NCBI GenBank assembly: GCA_027074135.1
Contig: JALTDM010000180.1
Span: forward strand, 1 to 8,284
Length of the DNA: 8,284 nt
Direction of reading: 5' to 3'
Source: Bacteroidales bacterium
GTDB lineage: Bacteria; Bacteroidota; Bacteroidia; Bacteroidales; JALTDM01
Of the stretch, positions 8,001 through 8,284 are shown piece by piece. A model generated the notes under the pieces. The model was not told the DNA's origin and made no database searches. It saw nothing but the letters and a program-made list of their open reading frames with translations. A program made the position numbers and the translations under genes. Numbering within the stretch: the stretch's first letter is position 1; each line of letters begins with the position of its first letter.

Positions 8001-8273
8001 TTAGTGGTATCTACAGTTATTACCCCAAATGGAGACGGAAGAAACGATACTTGGAAGATTATAGGAGTTGAAAATTACAAACATCTTACTTTGGAAGTTT
8101 ATAACAGATGGGGCAATTTAATTTTTAAATACGACGGACCTGCTGAAGAATATTTATCTAAAGAAAAACAGTGGAATGGAACATATAATGGCAAGTTAGT
8201 TCCATTTGGATCTTATTTGTATATAGTAAAAGCAGACGATGTAATCAAAAAAGGAACAATTGTTGTTAAATAA
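5061..8273 (+). CDS. Large T9SS-secreted modular surface protein: P-domain, Ig-like domains, six SprB-like repeats, type B sorting domain
   Basis: A 1070-residue exported protein. Residues 1-20 are a signal peptide (cut near IYA|QT). Residues about 24-170 resemble the P/Homo-B domain of proprotein convertases (ISHPYDGDLKIVL at 62-74; NPNGVWRLHVYD at 141-152; GQINSWSITF at 159-168), but no protease domain is present. Residues about 171-362 form an unusual Ig-like region that seems split by an insertion. Residues 363-437 are a Bacteroidota Ig-like module (GGGSFNGQGVSNGVFYPS) and 438-524 are PKD/Ig-like. Six SprB-like repeats fill 526-979, and 981-1070 is a gliding-motility-associated type B sorting domain (ITPNGDGRNDTWKI, YNRWGNLIF, PFGSYLYIVK). 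The expected route is Sec, then the type IX system, ending on the cell surface or in the medium. The architecture suggests an adhesin or matrix protein, but the ligand is unknown and no catalytic motif is seen. It is complete at both ends. Confidence 0.93.
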   Translation: MKKILFLITLFFAGLLQIYAQTTFSNNNAVSIPDDNTTGAVSEINVTGLNPVSELVSVQINISHPYDGDLKIVLEFYDAYWVLSNQNGGSGDDYQNTVFTNTATTSITSGAAPFNGTFLPENLLPTFYDNHFSTNPGPTLNPNGVWRLHVYDLGSGDVGQINSWSITFDTPQCPDVDFAGLPSSEACNDGNDTLFANSQNGFVYPNLMFEFNIDVSSESSTNDNHVVIYENGNAFYDGYINTDRFTVYGNGPYFEPTADYTFTAQDNDGTMSWLVYDGNGTVYGSGSFTNSSTSQGPFHPAGAATWNCTPTNGLITTNYGAALFRPGTVPAGTYTITYNWDNQGTGDHHCTGSTSHTVTITNPWNASWNPPDTVCSSDAPLTLSNYVTGDGGGSFNGQGVSNGVFYPSNVSGSVSITYSVGSSSTCFSSESHSIYVVPQPTADAGQDFGTCGLAEVQLSGNATNYSHVEWTTTNGTGTINNPNSLNATYTPGPADITHTVTFTLTAYDGNACSSASDQVNVTFYETPTASVSTVDVTSCINPNGEIHVTASGGSSPYQYSIDGGLNYENSGDFTGLNAGNYTVVVSDNNSCTDTVNNVIVNNDNGPNIDSVIVHNVTCPGSNDGALTIYASGNSLVYSIDSGATYSSQNSYSGLSGGTYYIFVSDGGGCVATSTVQVIEPDQITINPTITDITCNGTCNGSISVTVSGGTSPYSYSWNNGNTSSQLSQLCAGEYILTVTDANNCTTYDTITLSAPPALNVTYDVTEGNCYEDGSTITLNVTGGDSPYTYSWSNGETTNSISVHQAGNYGVTVTDANGCSVEIDTINVTLPEPLVISQDSIIAASCYGSNDGAIYISVSGGTQPYTYLWSNNEVNEDLENIATGNYAVTVTDANGCTATNSYDVGIGGNAIHVTHTTGLNEHNLGYIDITVTGGDGTYTYQWSNGATTEDLNNIEQSGTYMVTVTDMEGCMGFDTIDVNLGLVVSTVITPNGDGRNDTWKIIGVENYKHLTLEVYNRWGNLIFKYDGPAEEYLSKEKQWNGTYNGKLVPFGSYLYIVKADDVIKKGTIVVK
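6636..7997 (+). repeat. Six tandem SprB-like repeats inside the large secreted protein
   Basis: Protein-level repeats of about 73-79 residues, at roughly 526-601, 602-680, 681-755, 756-832, 833-905 and 906-979. The shared pattern is an N-terminal strand ending in a cysteine, G-x-I-x-(V/I)-x-(A/V)-(S/T)-GG-x-x-P-Y-x-Y, then W-S/N-N-G or S-I-D-G, an AG-x-Y turn, and (V/T)-x-V-(T/S)-D-x-N-x-C. Repeats 1 and 2 have the SIDGG/SIDSG form and repeats 3-6 the WNNG/WSNG/WSNN form. The most similar stretches at base level encode TVTDAN(N/G)C (ending near 7292, 7514 and 7745) and WSNG/WSNN (starting 7431, 7662 and 7881). SprB repeats are known from the flavobacterial gliding adhesin SprB and many T9SS cargo proteins. 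Confidence 0.85.
8001..8270 (+). other. Type B T9SS C-terminal sorting domain (gliding-motility-associated, CHU_C-like)
   Basis: The last 90 residues (981-1070) begin VVSTVITPNGDGRNDTW, continue with LEVYNRWGNLIFKYDG, then QWNGTYNGKLVPFGSYLYIV, and end KKGTIVVK at the C-terminus. This order of motifs is diagnostic of the longer type B class of type IX secretion signals, found on SprB-like proteins and distinct from the shorter type A (Por) class. In Flavobacterium johnsoniae, type B cargo is known to need PorP/SprF-family helper proteins; none is encoded in this window. Confidence 0.9.
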
Positions 8274-8284
8274 AGCATCTGAGA

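Noticed and set aside
5061..8273. A secreted enzyme (protease, glycosidase or nuclease) encoded by the large gene
   Set aside because: No catalytic motif is visible; every recognisable segment is a beta-sandwich-type binding, structural or sorting module.

Overview
The window looks like chromosomal DNA of a member of the Bacteroidota, probably a flavobacterium-like or related gliding/T9SS-bearing lineage. The reasons are: two topoisomerase IV subunits in the form typical of that phylum; a large secreted protein with SprB-type repeats and a gliding-motility-associated (CHU_C / type B) type IX secretion sorting domain; a TAnnTTTG-type promoter box; AT-rich composition; and no recognisable Shine-Dalgarno sequence before the starts. 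The genus cannot be fixed from the sequence alone.

Layout: (1) Bases 1-32, minus strand, hold the first codons of a gene that runs off the left edge; they read like a signal peptide. (2) Bases 103-4528, minus strand, hold parE (2684-4528) followed 13 bases later by parC (103-2670). This is a housekeeping topoisomerase IV operon, apparently driven by a Bacteroidota -7 box at 4547-4554. (3) Bases 4529-4705 are a 177-base divergent intergenic region, very AT-rich, with A/T tracts and a perfect 14-base palindrome. (4) Bases 4706-8273, plus strand, hold two secreted-protein genes 13 bases apart. The first encodes a 113-residue protein with a signal peptide and a conserved-looking C-terminal motif. 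The second encodes a 1070-residue modular surface or secreted protein: signal peptide, P/Homo-B-like domain, Ig-like domains (one apparently interrupted by an insertion), six SprB-like repeats and a type B sorting domain. Only 11 bases follow its stop.

The topoisomerase subunits work together as a ParC2ParE2 complex that unlinks daughter chromosomes. The secreted pair is not functionally linked to them; the two units are simply divergent neighbours. The large protein is probably exported through the Sec system and then T9SS, and is best called an adhesin-like or matrix-like protein of unknown ligand. The small protein may be co-transcribed with it, but its role is unknown. I saw no RNA genes, CRISPR arrays, insertion sequences or phage genes. 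The points most worth a second look are the small-protein/large-protein pair, the insertion in the Ig-like domain, and the recurrent D-(S/T)-aliphatic tripeptides, which could be O-glycosylation sites on the repeats.
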